A stretch of 64,000 nucleotides of DNA from Durusdinium trenchii. Lineage: Eukaryota; Sar; Dinophyceae; Suessiales; Symbiodiniaceae. Shown here piece by piece: positions 10,051-18,287 of this stretch; within the stretch, counting starts at the first letter, position 1; the number at the start of each line of letters is the position of its first letter. Location of the stretch: assembly GCA_963970005.1 (NCBI GenBank), contig CAXAMN010018557.1, positions 334,856-398,855 on the forward strand, written 5' to 3'. The notes beneath the pieces are model-generated. The model had not been told where the DNA came from. It was given only the letters and a program-made list of their open reading frames with translations, and ran no database searches. Position numbers and translations under genes: made by a program.

Positions 10051-10136
10051 TTGCAGAAATGGGTTGGGATTCCTTAGGATGCATTTTTTCACTTGCAGAA
10101 ATGGGTTGGGATTCCTTAGGATGCATTTTTTCACTT
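10051..10136 (+). repeat. 42-bp tandem duplication, two copies
   Basis: Two near-identical consecutive units starting TTGCAGAAATGGGTTGGGAT and ending GCATTTTTTCAC. Each contains ATTCCTTAGGAT, a further variant of the ATCCT/AGGAT palindrome of this unit. Confidence 0.9.
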
Positions 10137-10168
10137 CAAAAAACCCTGTTGCTATTCAGGAAGCCATA

Positions 10169-10555
10169 TCACTTCCTGTTAACAGTGAACTTTGCTTCAT
10201 AGTGCTCTTTCAGAGCATGGCAGGTGCACAGGCAGTCAGCCAACTTGCCCCTTGCACACTTGCACGTCAAACATTGGAGTCCAAGCTTGGAGCTTGACAG
10301 GTACATCTTGTCCCTGCCACAGTAGATGAGTCCATCAATGCCTCTTTGCACAAAGCATAGGTCGCCCACCCACTTCAGTCGGTCTGGTTCAAGTCCACTT
10401 AGGTGCTCAGACTTCCTTTTTTTGACAGAGTCCACTTCATGCTCAGGCTCAGGGTCTAGCTGTGTTGCAACTGAGACCTCAGGGTCTAGCTGGGTTGCAG
10501 GCTCCTCATATGAAGCAGAGGGCTGAGAATCAGGGTCAAAAGCTTGAGACGCCAT
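10169..10555 (-). CDS. First exon of the leftward cluster, Cys-rich
   Basis: Starts MASQAFDPDSQPSASYEEPA, followed by a repeated ATQLDPE motif, an acidic-to-basic transition (VDSVKKRKSEHLSG) and a compact C-terminal part with a CLTCKCARGKLADCLCTCHA cluster of six Cys and a His, which could bind zinc. The start is about 240 bp inside the right TIR, where the promoter of a transposon gene would be expected. The upstream extension to 10609 adds a hydrophobic stretch and is not preferred. Not recognised as a known transposase. Confidence 0.5.
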   Translation of the reverse strand: MASQAFDPDSQPSASYEEPATQLDPEVSVATQLDPEPEHEVDSVKKRKSEHLSGLEPDRLKWVGDLCFVQRGIDGLIYCGRDKMYLSSSKLGLQCLTCKCARGKLADCLCTCHALKEHYEAKFTVNRK

Positions 10556-10740
10556 GGCTTGAAAGATTTTGAGACAAAAGCTACAGATATGAAAAACATA
10601 CTGGTGCACACCAAAGCAGACAATCCTCTAAAGGATTTGATGCACATCCTCTACAGGCTTTCTTCATGAATTGACCAAACAAAATTAAAGAGTCTAGACT
10701 CCTTAATTTAAGGTGTCTTTTTAAGGTGTCTTTTTTGAAG

Positions 10741-10796
10741 TGCAGACTCCTTTAAAAAAGGGGACCCCTTAAATAAGGGTTCTAGGAGGTTTAGGG
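10741..10796 (-). repeat. Right terminal inverted repeat of the 6.3-kb unit
   Basis: Inverted partner of 4505-4560. The outermost bases TTTAGGG followed by TTAGG look telomere-like but are explained by the TIR end plus the minisatellite unit. Confidence 0.85.
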
Positions 10797-11053
10797 TTAG
10801 GTTGGAGGCCATCGCTCCAGGTTGGAGGCCATGGCTCCTAGGTTGGAGGCCACCGCTAGTAGGTTGGAGGCCTCCAACGTAGAAGCGATGTCCTACAACC
10901 TGATAGCGATGGCCTGCAACCTAAGAGCGATGGCCTCCAACCTGATAGCGATGGCCACCGCTTCTAGGTTGGAGACCATCGCTATCAGGTTGGAGGCCGT
11001 CGCTTCTACCTTGGAGACCACCGCTATCAGGTTGGAGGCCATCGCTAGTAGCC
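10797..11053 (+). repeat. 21-bp minisatellite array, middle segment
   Basis: Resumes the 4066-4504 array in the same orientation (TTAGGTTGGAGGCCATCGCT), with about 12 units. Units in 10870-10950 are inverted relative to the rest (GCGATGGCCTACAACCTGAT-type), so the segment contains an inversion or an older rearrangement. It ends at GCTAGTAG, where retroelement A starts. Confidence 0.9.
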
Positions 11054-11096
11054 ACCTAGGCTCAGGCCTCCCGGCGCGTTCGGTCGCGCCCCGGCG

Positions 11097-12224
11097 GTGG
11101 TGGAGCACCTGTGGAAGGTGTACCAGCTGGGTCCTGTCATGGCCATGGATGAGCGGTTTCCTCCTGCCGCTGCAAGGGATGTTTTGTCGGCCTATGGTTT
11201 GCGGGGAGATGCTGGAGGTTGGCTTTGCGAGCGGCCTTCTTTGCTGGTTGATAACTTGGCCTTGAAGAAGTTTGACGACCTGTTTCTGTTTGAGGCGGAT
11301 CACTTGACTGCCAGTGGAAGAGGTTTGCGACACATCGATGCTGAAAGTGTCTGGGTTGGCCCTGATGACATGATGCCGCAAACCATCACTATGGACTGGA
11401 AGGCTGATGAGAAGAACCTCTTGCGCAACATGTGCATTCAGGGCATTGATGGCAAATGCATGATCTGGAATGCTGCTTTGAACTTTCCAGGACCTGACAC
11501 TCGAGGCTACCTATCCATTGACAACCAGACCTTGGTGCTTCCCCTGAAGAAAGCTGACGAGGGACCGATACATATCCTGCACTTGTTCGGTGGATCCTTC
11601 GGTGGATGGACCTTTGCCACCCAGCTCTTGAATGAGATGGAAGTAGACATTGTTTCAGGTTCCATTGAAGTGGACTTCCATGCTGCCAGGAGCTATGCCT
11701 TGTCTCACAGGTGCCCACTCCTATCTGCTGAGCGTGAACTTCCACCTATGGCACTCTACTCCTTCAAGGAAGGCTGGTGCATCCATGGTGATGTTATGGA
11801 TAGCAACTGGATGCAGGCGGTGGCATGTTGGGCTCCTGAGATTGTCACCATAAGTGCTCCCTGTCCTCCTTGGAGTGGCGCAGCTTCCCAGAAGGGACTT
11901 CACACCACGGAAGGTCAGCTGTTCATGAGAAGTATTGGCCTCTGCAAGCTTCTTCGACCCAGGATCATTTTGATCGAGCAAGTTGCGGGTTTCCACTCCC
12001 ACCCGCACCGCATGTGGATTGAGAAAGCCCTCTGGTTTTCGGGATACCAGCTTCGTTTCTCCAGAGTGATTGATTTGGGTGATGTCATGCCTGTACGACG
12101 GCTTCGATGGCTTGGGGTCGCATACTTCATCCACGGGGATGGATTACAGATGACCTCTATCTCCTCTTGGTCCTTAGAACGGAAGATATCGGCGCTGGAA
12201 CTGGACTGCATCCATTCATGGTTC
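11097..12224 (+). CDS. Retroelement A ORF1: C5-cytosine methyltransferase, motifs I-VIII
   Basis: C5-DNA methyltransferases transfer a methyl group from S-adenosylmethionine to cytosine. Visible motifs: motif I LHLFGGSFGGW (residues 161-171), motif II acidic residue in GSIEVDF (E191), motif IV SAPCPPWSG with catalytic Cys256 (codon 11862-11864), motif VI IEQV (293-296, with Gln for the usual Asn of ENV), and motif VIII as DVMPVRRLRWLGVAYF (329-344), where the usual PQ is PV. About 155 residues precede motif I (a region shared with element B). The frame shifts near 12222, and motifs IX and X follow in the next frame. Met at 11097 is the first in frame; the true start may lie upstream. Retrotransposon-borne methyltransferases have been reported from Symbiodinium; whether this is the same family needs a tree. 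Confidence 0.8.
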
Positions 12225-14289
12225 AGGATGTTCTTGATCAGCTTGCAGTACCAGCCACGGCTCTGCAACAAGCTAGGGAACACCCTTTGGACCGGAGTGC
12301 AAAACGTCAACGTCGGTTCACAGCAGAGGAGGCCTTTGATTCACACATCTTCAGGGCCACGAGCTGCAACCTTCCTACCTTCATGGCTCAGTATGGCAAG
12401 CAACACCAACTGCATCAGGAGCTTCTTGACACCAAGGGCTATTTTGCACATTGGTTTCAGTCAGTCGATTCGGACCTGCTTCGGTTCTGGCACCCTTTGG
12501 AAGTAGCTCTGATCCATGGAGCTTGGGGTGGCATTTGGCTGGGACAAGACTTGGCCCTGGAATGGAAGGGATTGGGCAATCAGATTGCGATTCCACATGC
12601 TCTGTGGCTTTTGGTCCAGGGTATCAACATGCTGGAGACCAGAGACTACCGACTTGCTTGGGAAGACGTTTGGGAGTTCTTTGACCAGAATCGGCTCAGG
12701 GCCTCCAAATTGCCTGCAGAGGTATATCCTTCGGGTACCATGTGGATGGACCAATCTGCTCGATTTTTGCTGCGTGAGGATTTGATTCAACAGCTGTTTC
12801 AACCGGGCTCTGACCATTTGCCTCGCAACACCTTCTGGACTCCTGAGCTGGGTGTGGTTCCTCTGCAAGGTTATTTAGATGAAAGAGATCCGGTCTTGAA
12901 CATCCCGTGTTTGAAGCCGTGGACGCCTCATGCTATCCAAGTCACCCAGCAGGAATCTTTGGAACAGACACTACCCATTCGAGTTCTTCTCAGGTGCAGG
13001 ATCCTGTTTGAGGGCACTACGAAGCTGTTTCAAGTTGAGCAAAATACTCCTTTGACGGCTTTGAAAGCTTTGTGGAAGCATGCGCTGAAACATGAGTCGG
13101 AATCTGCACAACTTGAAGACCAAGATCGTTTTTCCCTCTTTCGGAACCATCCAATTCCGGTCAGGGTGATACTGATGGCTGGTGTATTCCTGTCATGCAG
13201 CAAGCTGACATCGACATGCGATTTGTTCCCAAGGATGAGATGATTCAATTCATTCTTTCTGGTGAAGAACAAGAGAAGTTTTGGCACGATCAGTTTGAGC
13301 TGGTGCCTCTTCGTTCACATATCATTCCTGAGATGTTCCTAGCCTTGCATGGCTGGAGTCACGCTCAGCTCAGCCTCACGAGCCAACAGATCTTGCAGGA
13401 CGCTTCCTCGGTCAACTGTGCCTATCACTGGAGACAGGATACTGACACGCATATCCTCCATGGAGTTGGTGAGCATCAGGGCTGCGCCATTTGGGCCACG
13501 CTTTGGGAGGAAGCTCTCACCACAGAGGGGCGTGCTACCTTCAATCTGCAGATCACACCATCAGTTCAGGAGGGATCCTTTATGATCAAAGTTCAGCTCC
13601 GATCGATTGTTCCTCTGCCTCCGGCTCAGTTCATGCTTTGGTGGTCTGTCCGCGCTGTGAGGAGCACCTTGGACTGTATCAAGGTCCCTGAAGGGATTTT
13701 TGTGGCTCTGAAATGGTGTAAGAGACTGCTATGGGAAGGCCATTTAGCTCCTGAGCTGGGGTTCGATCAGCTTCTGGCGCTACTTCAGCAACTCTGGAAC
13801 CCGATTGTTGACTCAGAAGAACTGCGACTCATTCATGGATTCTCAGCGTCTCGCATCTTGCCGGAACAAAAGCTGGGCTCTCTTCGCCATTTGGATCAAC
13901 GAGGCCACGCCTATGTTCTCCACATTACCACCAGGATCCAGGGTGGTGGCAGTGGGGGTAGACATCCTGAAACAGTTGCAGTGAAGAACGAAATCGCTGG
14001 AGTGCTTCTTGATTTGCAATATGACATTGCCTGGGTGTCTAAGGCGGTTGACACACTGTTCCGACACATTGGCTTCAGTGCAGCATCGGCTCTCCTTCGA
14101 GGCAAAGACGGCTCAAAAGGGCAAGGCATCTTGCAGGCGATTGAGAGTGTAGGGGTGGACCTCCCTCGCAAACGATCTGGTGCACAGGACTCCCAGAGCT
14201 CTTCCAGACAGATTCAGGCACAAAAGAAAAGACCCCCTCAGATTGATCTTACGGGAGTCAACATCATGAAGGGGTTCATTGTCAATTGA
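12222..14289 (+). pseudogene. Retroelement A ORF1: methyltransferase C-terminus plus unknown region
   Basis: Continues the methyltransferase in the +1 frame from HPFMVQDVLDQL. A probable target-recognition segment (LPTFMAQYGKQHQLHQELL) leads to motif IX-like WHPLEVALI (about 12487-12513) and motif X GNQIAIPHAL (12575-12604). Then come about 550 residues without a recognised family, split by a further frameshift near 13185 (frames 12107-13243 and 13195-14289). Within it, IRVLLRCRILFEGTTKLFQV followed by EQNTPLTALKALWKHAL (near 12980-13085) has the hydrophobic spacing of a ubiquitin-like beta-grasp, a weak suggestion. The end (KRPPQIDLTGVNIMKGFIVN) meets a stop at 14287, where element B reads on, so that stop is probably a mutation or lies next to a frameshift. 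Confidence 0.65.
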
Positions 14290-15290
14290 AGCCACCCAGA
14301 TGCAGTCTTTCGTGCCACAATCCTCTGGTCTGGTGTGATGTTGGCTCATTTGGAGCAAGCCCTACCTTGGATCCGGGAGAATGCTGTTCTTTCCAAGGAT
14401 GAATTGGGCATCATTGTGGTTACGCAGTCCAGTCTTGACACTTCTCTGAAGCACCAATCGGTCACTGTTCCCTGTGAAATTCCTGGCGGTGATGCTATCA
14501 TTCTTGCGGGGACTCTTATCCAATTTGGCGAGAAACAGCTGCGGTGTACGGAAGGAGTGCACAAAACTACCAATCCGGCTTGTTGCAGCATCGCCTTCAC
14601 TCTGTGGCGAGAAGATTGGAATTCTGACGAGTGGGCTCAGATCCTGGATGCTACGACACCATTCATCGTGAATGCCTTCAACCAAGCTGGATGTGTTCAG
14701 TTGATCCTGTCTACCTGGGGACGCTCACTTCGCAACCGTGGCAAAGTGGTAGCAGCGCCCCAAGCTACCTCAGTCCAATTGCATGGTTCGACACTGCCGG
14801 AACACTTGATCACGGTCTTGCAAGCGAGCGGGTTCAATAAGATTTTCTGCACGCCGAAGAATGCGAGCGGTCGCCAGGACCTTCGCTTTCGCATTGTGTG
14901 GATTGAGGGTGACCTGCCAAGGCTGACCACGCTGTCCAAACAGACCTCAGGATGTATTGGCTTGGTGAAAGGTCGCACTGGAATGGGGCTGCGATTTCGC
15001 CAACAGGATTTCTCGGAGGCTTGGAAAATCACTTGCCCCTCGAAAGAAGTCCCACCAGACTTGCAGGGTGCCACATGGTTCAAGGTGCAGCCTCTGCCGT
15101 ACGGCGCATCGAGGGACATGTTACTGCAGTGGGCCAAAGCATATCGATGGACAATCCAGCCAATTCGCCAAATCGGAGCCACTGCTTGGCTGATCGCCAG
15201 GAGGGCATCCTACTGTTCAACTCCTCACCGGTGCTTGCAAAGGCCCTCCCAAGGCCTCCCAGTCGCCAGTCGTAGCCGGTGATGTCAAAC
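14290..15290 (+). pseudogene. Retroelement A ORF1: RRM-like nucleic-acid-binding region
   Basis: Frame 14335-15282. Residues beginning LILSTWGRSLRNRGK, then VLQASGFNKIFCTPKN, RIVWIEGDLPRL and SGCIGLVKGR alternate beta-like and helical segments. The final part (ATWFKVQPLPYGASRDMLLQ, then WTIQPIRQIGATAWLIA) follows the beta-alpha-beta rhythm of RRM-like folds found in many LINE ORF1 proteins; this is pattern-based inference. A frameshift near 15195 sends the frame into RRASYCSTPHRC. The alternative frame keeps QEGILLFNSSPVLAKALPRP, which matches element B. Confidence 0.55.
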
Positions 15291-15376
15291 TCAGTGTCCT
15301 TCCCTCTGGAACTTCAGCTGCTGTTCCTACATCGAGTGACCCTTGGGCTCAATACTTAGCCACTCAGGGACGTTCA

Positions 15377-15778
15377 GTGCCGGCGATTGGCAATGCTCGC
15401 ACAGTTACGGGCCCTACAGAGACCAAGTTCAAGGAACAGGAGGGGAAATTGCATGCTCTGGAAGTGCGTTTGGCATCCATTGAGGCATCAAGTTCCAATT
15501 TTCAGACGGAAACACAAAAGCAGATTTCGACCCTGGACACGAACATCCGTCAGCAGAGCCATGATATGCAGAATCGCTTTCACTCCATGGGCCTTCGTTT
15601 CGATGAGCACCAGAAAGAGGTCGCATTGCAGCTGCAGAACACTGCACAAGCTCTTGAGGCCTCAGTTGTCAAGACCATGAAGACGGAGAATCAGGCGATT
15701 CATGGCACACTGGCCGCATTGCAGCAGATGTTCCAAGAGAACTTGGGCAGGAAGAAGCCCAAGGAGAGCAATGAGTGA
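15377..15778 (+). CDS. Retroelement A ORF1 C-terminus: coiled coil
   Basis: A 133-residue frame. From ETKFKEQEGKLHALEVRLAS to about LQQMFQENL it shows heptad-spaced hydrophobics over some 100 residues, with little Pro or Gly, ending in a basic KKPKESNE. A coiled coil in ORF1 is typical of LINE ORF1 trimerisation regions. In A the frame ends with TGA (15776-15778). Element B has CGA at the same place and reads on, so this stop depends on one base. Confidence 0.7.
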   Translation: MPAIGNARTVTGPTETKFKEQEGKLHALEVRLASIEASSSNFQTETQKQISTLDTNIRQQSHDMQNRFHSMGLRFDEHQKEVALQLQNTAQALEASVVKTMKTENQAIHGTLAALQQMFQENLGRKKPKESNE

Positions 15779-15841
15779 TGGGGCCGGGCAAGCTTTAATT
15801 CACTATGGTTTTCTTGTGGGTGTCTTCCCACCGGCGGCTCC

Positions 15842-17106
15842 ATGGTGGTTGCATGTGACATTTCTTTTTGTCCTCTTGTTCAGCCTCATTGCCAATGGAG
15901 GCTGTTCAGACGTGTTCTTGGACACGCAATTCGATTTGGTGAAGCTCAGAACCCTGGACCTGACAGCCTCTTGTTTGGGCTGTGCAATCCAACGTCCCTG
16001 GCCAACAAGGTTCCAGTTTTCCGTGAATTACTCCAGGATTATCATTGTCACTTCATTGCTGCAGCTGAAACCAGTGCCACTGCTCCAACACAAGCTCTTG
16101 TGGCCAGGAACCTCAAAAAGCTGGGATTCTTTTCAGCCTTCACGACTCCAGCTCCCTCTTTGAGGGCTCGACAAGACCAACAGGTCAGCACGCGTGGAAA
16201 AGCAACTGGCTGTGCCAACTTTAGTTTGTTCCCGATGAGATTTGCACGCTGTCCCAAACTGGTTGATCCGGGCATGGACCTTCGCTTCATGCACGTTATT
16301 GTTGATGAGTGGAAGTTGCAAATCATCACCATTTACGGCCTCACTTCATCGCACTCGGGCGCCCAGGACTTCACCAACGCCCTGTTGGCACTGGCAGCTC
16401 AGAGAGTCAAGCAAGTGAATCTTCCGGCTATTGTTATGGGTGACTTCAATGCAGATGTGAGTAAACTTTTGGCTGCCAGTGACTTTGCTCAGATGGGTTT
16501 TCTCCACTTGCAGCAACTATATGCCCACATGTATGGTGAGGCCACGGCGTCAGGTGCAAAGAAGCCACGAACCCAGACACTGCCTTTTTGTCTCCTGAGT
16601 TGGCATCTCGGCTTACGGCCATCTCCGTTTTGCCTGATCCTCTCTTTGATGCACACAAGGTGGTTACTTTCAGGGTGAACGTTTCTGAGGGACCTTGGCT
16701 CAAGCAAATCTGGCCCAAGCCTAAGGCTTTCACTGCGTTTGCTTTGCCGGCCAAACTCTTAGAAGAGGCTGCCCAGGATTTGGAAAGTTCGGATCACCCT
16801 TGCACTCTTGAAGAATGGGGCTTGCGTGTTGAACAGACTGTAGATGTGGCTTTACGCAAGTCACCGGTGGGGGCCAATTTACCGAGACGCTTGCCTGCTG
16901 CTTTTCGAGGCCGGTGCAAACCGAACCGTCCTAAAACCATTTTGGTCACGGATCTTGTCCCCAGAGCTCGCCATGGTGATTTCGAACCAAGTCAAGAAAT
17001 CCATGGTGTTCGCACTGCCGGTTTTATCAAGCAACTTCGTAGGATCCAGTCTCTCCGACGTAAGCTTTCTAAACCGCAGTTGCCTCAAGGTCTCGATGCC
17101 GAATGA
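15842..17106 (+). pseudogene. Retroelement A ORF2: APE-type endonuclease
   Basis: Frame 15842-16678 and, after a frameshift near 16590, frame 16588-17106. Signature positions: NPTSLANK (metal-ligand Asn), AAAETSAT (Glu), IITIYGL, VMGDFNADVS (Asp-Asn pair) and DPLFDAHKVV (catalytic His region), the order of exonuclease-endonuclease-phosphatase domains that nick target DNA for target-primed reverse transcription. It is preceded by FRRVLGHAIRFGEAQNPGP, whose NPGP (15950-15961) recalls 2A peptides. The tail after the endonuclease (KPKAFTAFALPAKLLEEAAQ on) is a linker towards the RT. Confidence 0.75.
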
Positions 17107-17211
17107 CCCAAGATCTTACGTTTCCAATTTCGGAGGAAGCCGTTCGTCTTTTGGATTCAGAGCGTCCCCGAGCTTGGATGGGTTCCAGCCTTTCTTCCAC
17201 CAGCCGGGTGG

Positions 17212-18206
17212 TTGTTTGATGTGGAACAATTATGGAAACATGAAGTAGATCAAGCCATCTCGCTCGATGCTCGTATCCACCAAGATAAACTGCTTTTCCG
17301 TCAGCAGCTTGATGCACAGCATGGTCATAATAAGCTCACCTTTGCCTCGGTTCGTGGGTCTACCCCGACTTTGGAGTCAATTGAGAGGGAAATTGAGCAA
17401 ACGGCCATCTGTGTCCCACTTGCCTGTCGGGTCCGACATAAGCAAGCTGAGCAGTTCGAAGCCTTTGTTGACTCACCGTCTCAATTCCAGATTGGACAAC
17501 CTGTTTTTCTCGATGATGTGTCAGGGTGGCTCTTGGAGGTTACAGAACACTCACTCATAGTCTCTTGCTCACAGCCACCCCAACAGCTTGAGGAAGTTGC
17601 AGTTCGTCAGAGAGTCCTTACCACCAATCCGGCTCAGATTTGTCACCATCTGACCCATTTTTGGCAACCGTTGCCTTTCTTGACAGACTGCCACACACTG
17701 AGCTTGCAATCGACTGCACGTGTCTCGATAGTTGGCTTCAGGTCATTAAGGCCCTAAAATGGAATGCGGCTCCCGGCCCTGACGGGATCACGGCCTTCGA
17801 ATTGCAGTCACTTCCCACCTCTTTGATTGTTTCATTAATTAGGGTGGTGAATAGCTACCAGGATGGTTTCCCGTCTTGGTTCATGGCCGCTAAAGTTTTC
17901 GCAGCTCCCAAGGGTGATGGTGTTCCAGAGCCCAGTCGCATTAGGCCTATTACAGTGCTGTCTCAGATTTACCGAGTCTGGGCTCAAGTCATTTGCCGAC
18001 AAGCCCTTCGTTGCTTAGGTATGTCACTGACACCGGACATTACAGGTCTCCTCCCCGGCCGTGGTGCATTCCTTGCAGCTTACCACACCCAGTGGTTTTT
18101 CGAGCAGGCCCACTTCCAGCAGAAATCGTGTGCAGGGGTCACTCTGGACTTGGTCAAATGCTTTAGTGCGATTAACCGACCTCGGGGGGATAGCTATCCT
18201 TGCTAG
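17212..18206 (+). pseudogene. Retroelement A ORF2: reverse transcriptase, N-terminal part
   Basis: Frames 17212-17757 and 17640-18206, split near 17655. Visible RT blocks: NPAQICHHLTHFWQ upstream of the fingers; KWNAAPGPDGITAFEL (block 1); AAKVFAAPKGDG with SRIRPITVLSQIYRVW (block 2); ITGLLPGRGA; and motif A as GVTLDLVKCFSAI with the first catalytic Asp. The frame is lost shortly after motif A (near 18190), and motif B is found in the next frame. LINE-type RT with this endonuclease and a downstream RNase H suggests the I-like group in a broad sense; a tree would decide. Confidence 0.75.
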
Positions 18207-18287
18207 ACTCGGTATGCCTTCGGAGATTCTTCACATGTGGGCCCAATCCCTACATAAGTTGACTCGTAGATGGGAAGTTTGTAGTCA

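Larger units (their letters stand above)
4505..10796 (-). mobile_element. 6.29-kb DNA-transposon-like unit with TIRs
   Basis: Bounded by imperfect inverted repeats: left CCCTGAGCCTCCTAGAACCC..., right ending ...GGGTTCTAGGAGGTTTAGGG. The TIRs are about 55 bp, with 20 identical consecutive positions (CCTCCTAGAACCCTTATTTA). Both ends also carry AAGGTGTCTTTTTAAGGTGT and an AGTCTAGACT palindrome just inside. It sits in a 21-bp minisatellite: the left flank ends ATCGCTCTT and the right flank starts TTAGGTTGGAGG. Removing the unit and one TT gives an ordinary array unit, so the target-site duplication is at most TT. Internally a leftward gene cluster starts about 240 bp from the right end. No classic DDE transposase motif was recognised, so the superfamily is open. 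The CCCT ends recall piggyBac, but TTAA flanks are absent. Confidence 0.75.

Noticed and set aside
4505..10796. Assignment of the 6.3-kb unit to piggyBac because of CCCT ends
   Set aside because: No TTAA duplication (flanks share only TT) and no piggyBac-type transposase recognised.
10788..10806. Telomere-like TTTAGGGTTAGG
   Set aside because: Only one and a half repeats, explained by the transposon end (TTTAGGG) next to a minisatellite unit (TTAGG).
13000..13290. Minus-strand frames opposite ORF1 of element A
   Set aside because: Shadows of the plus-strand coding sequence; no homology to each other between A and B.
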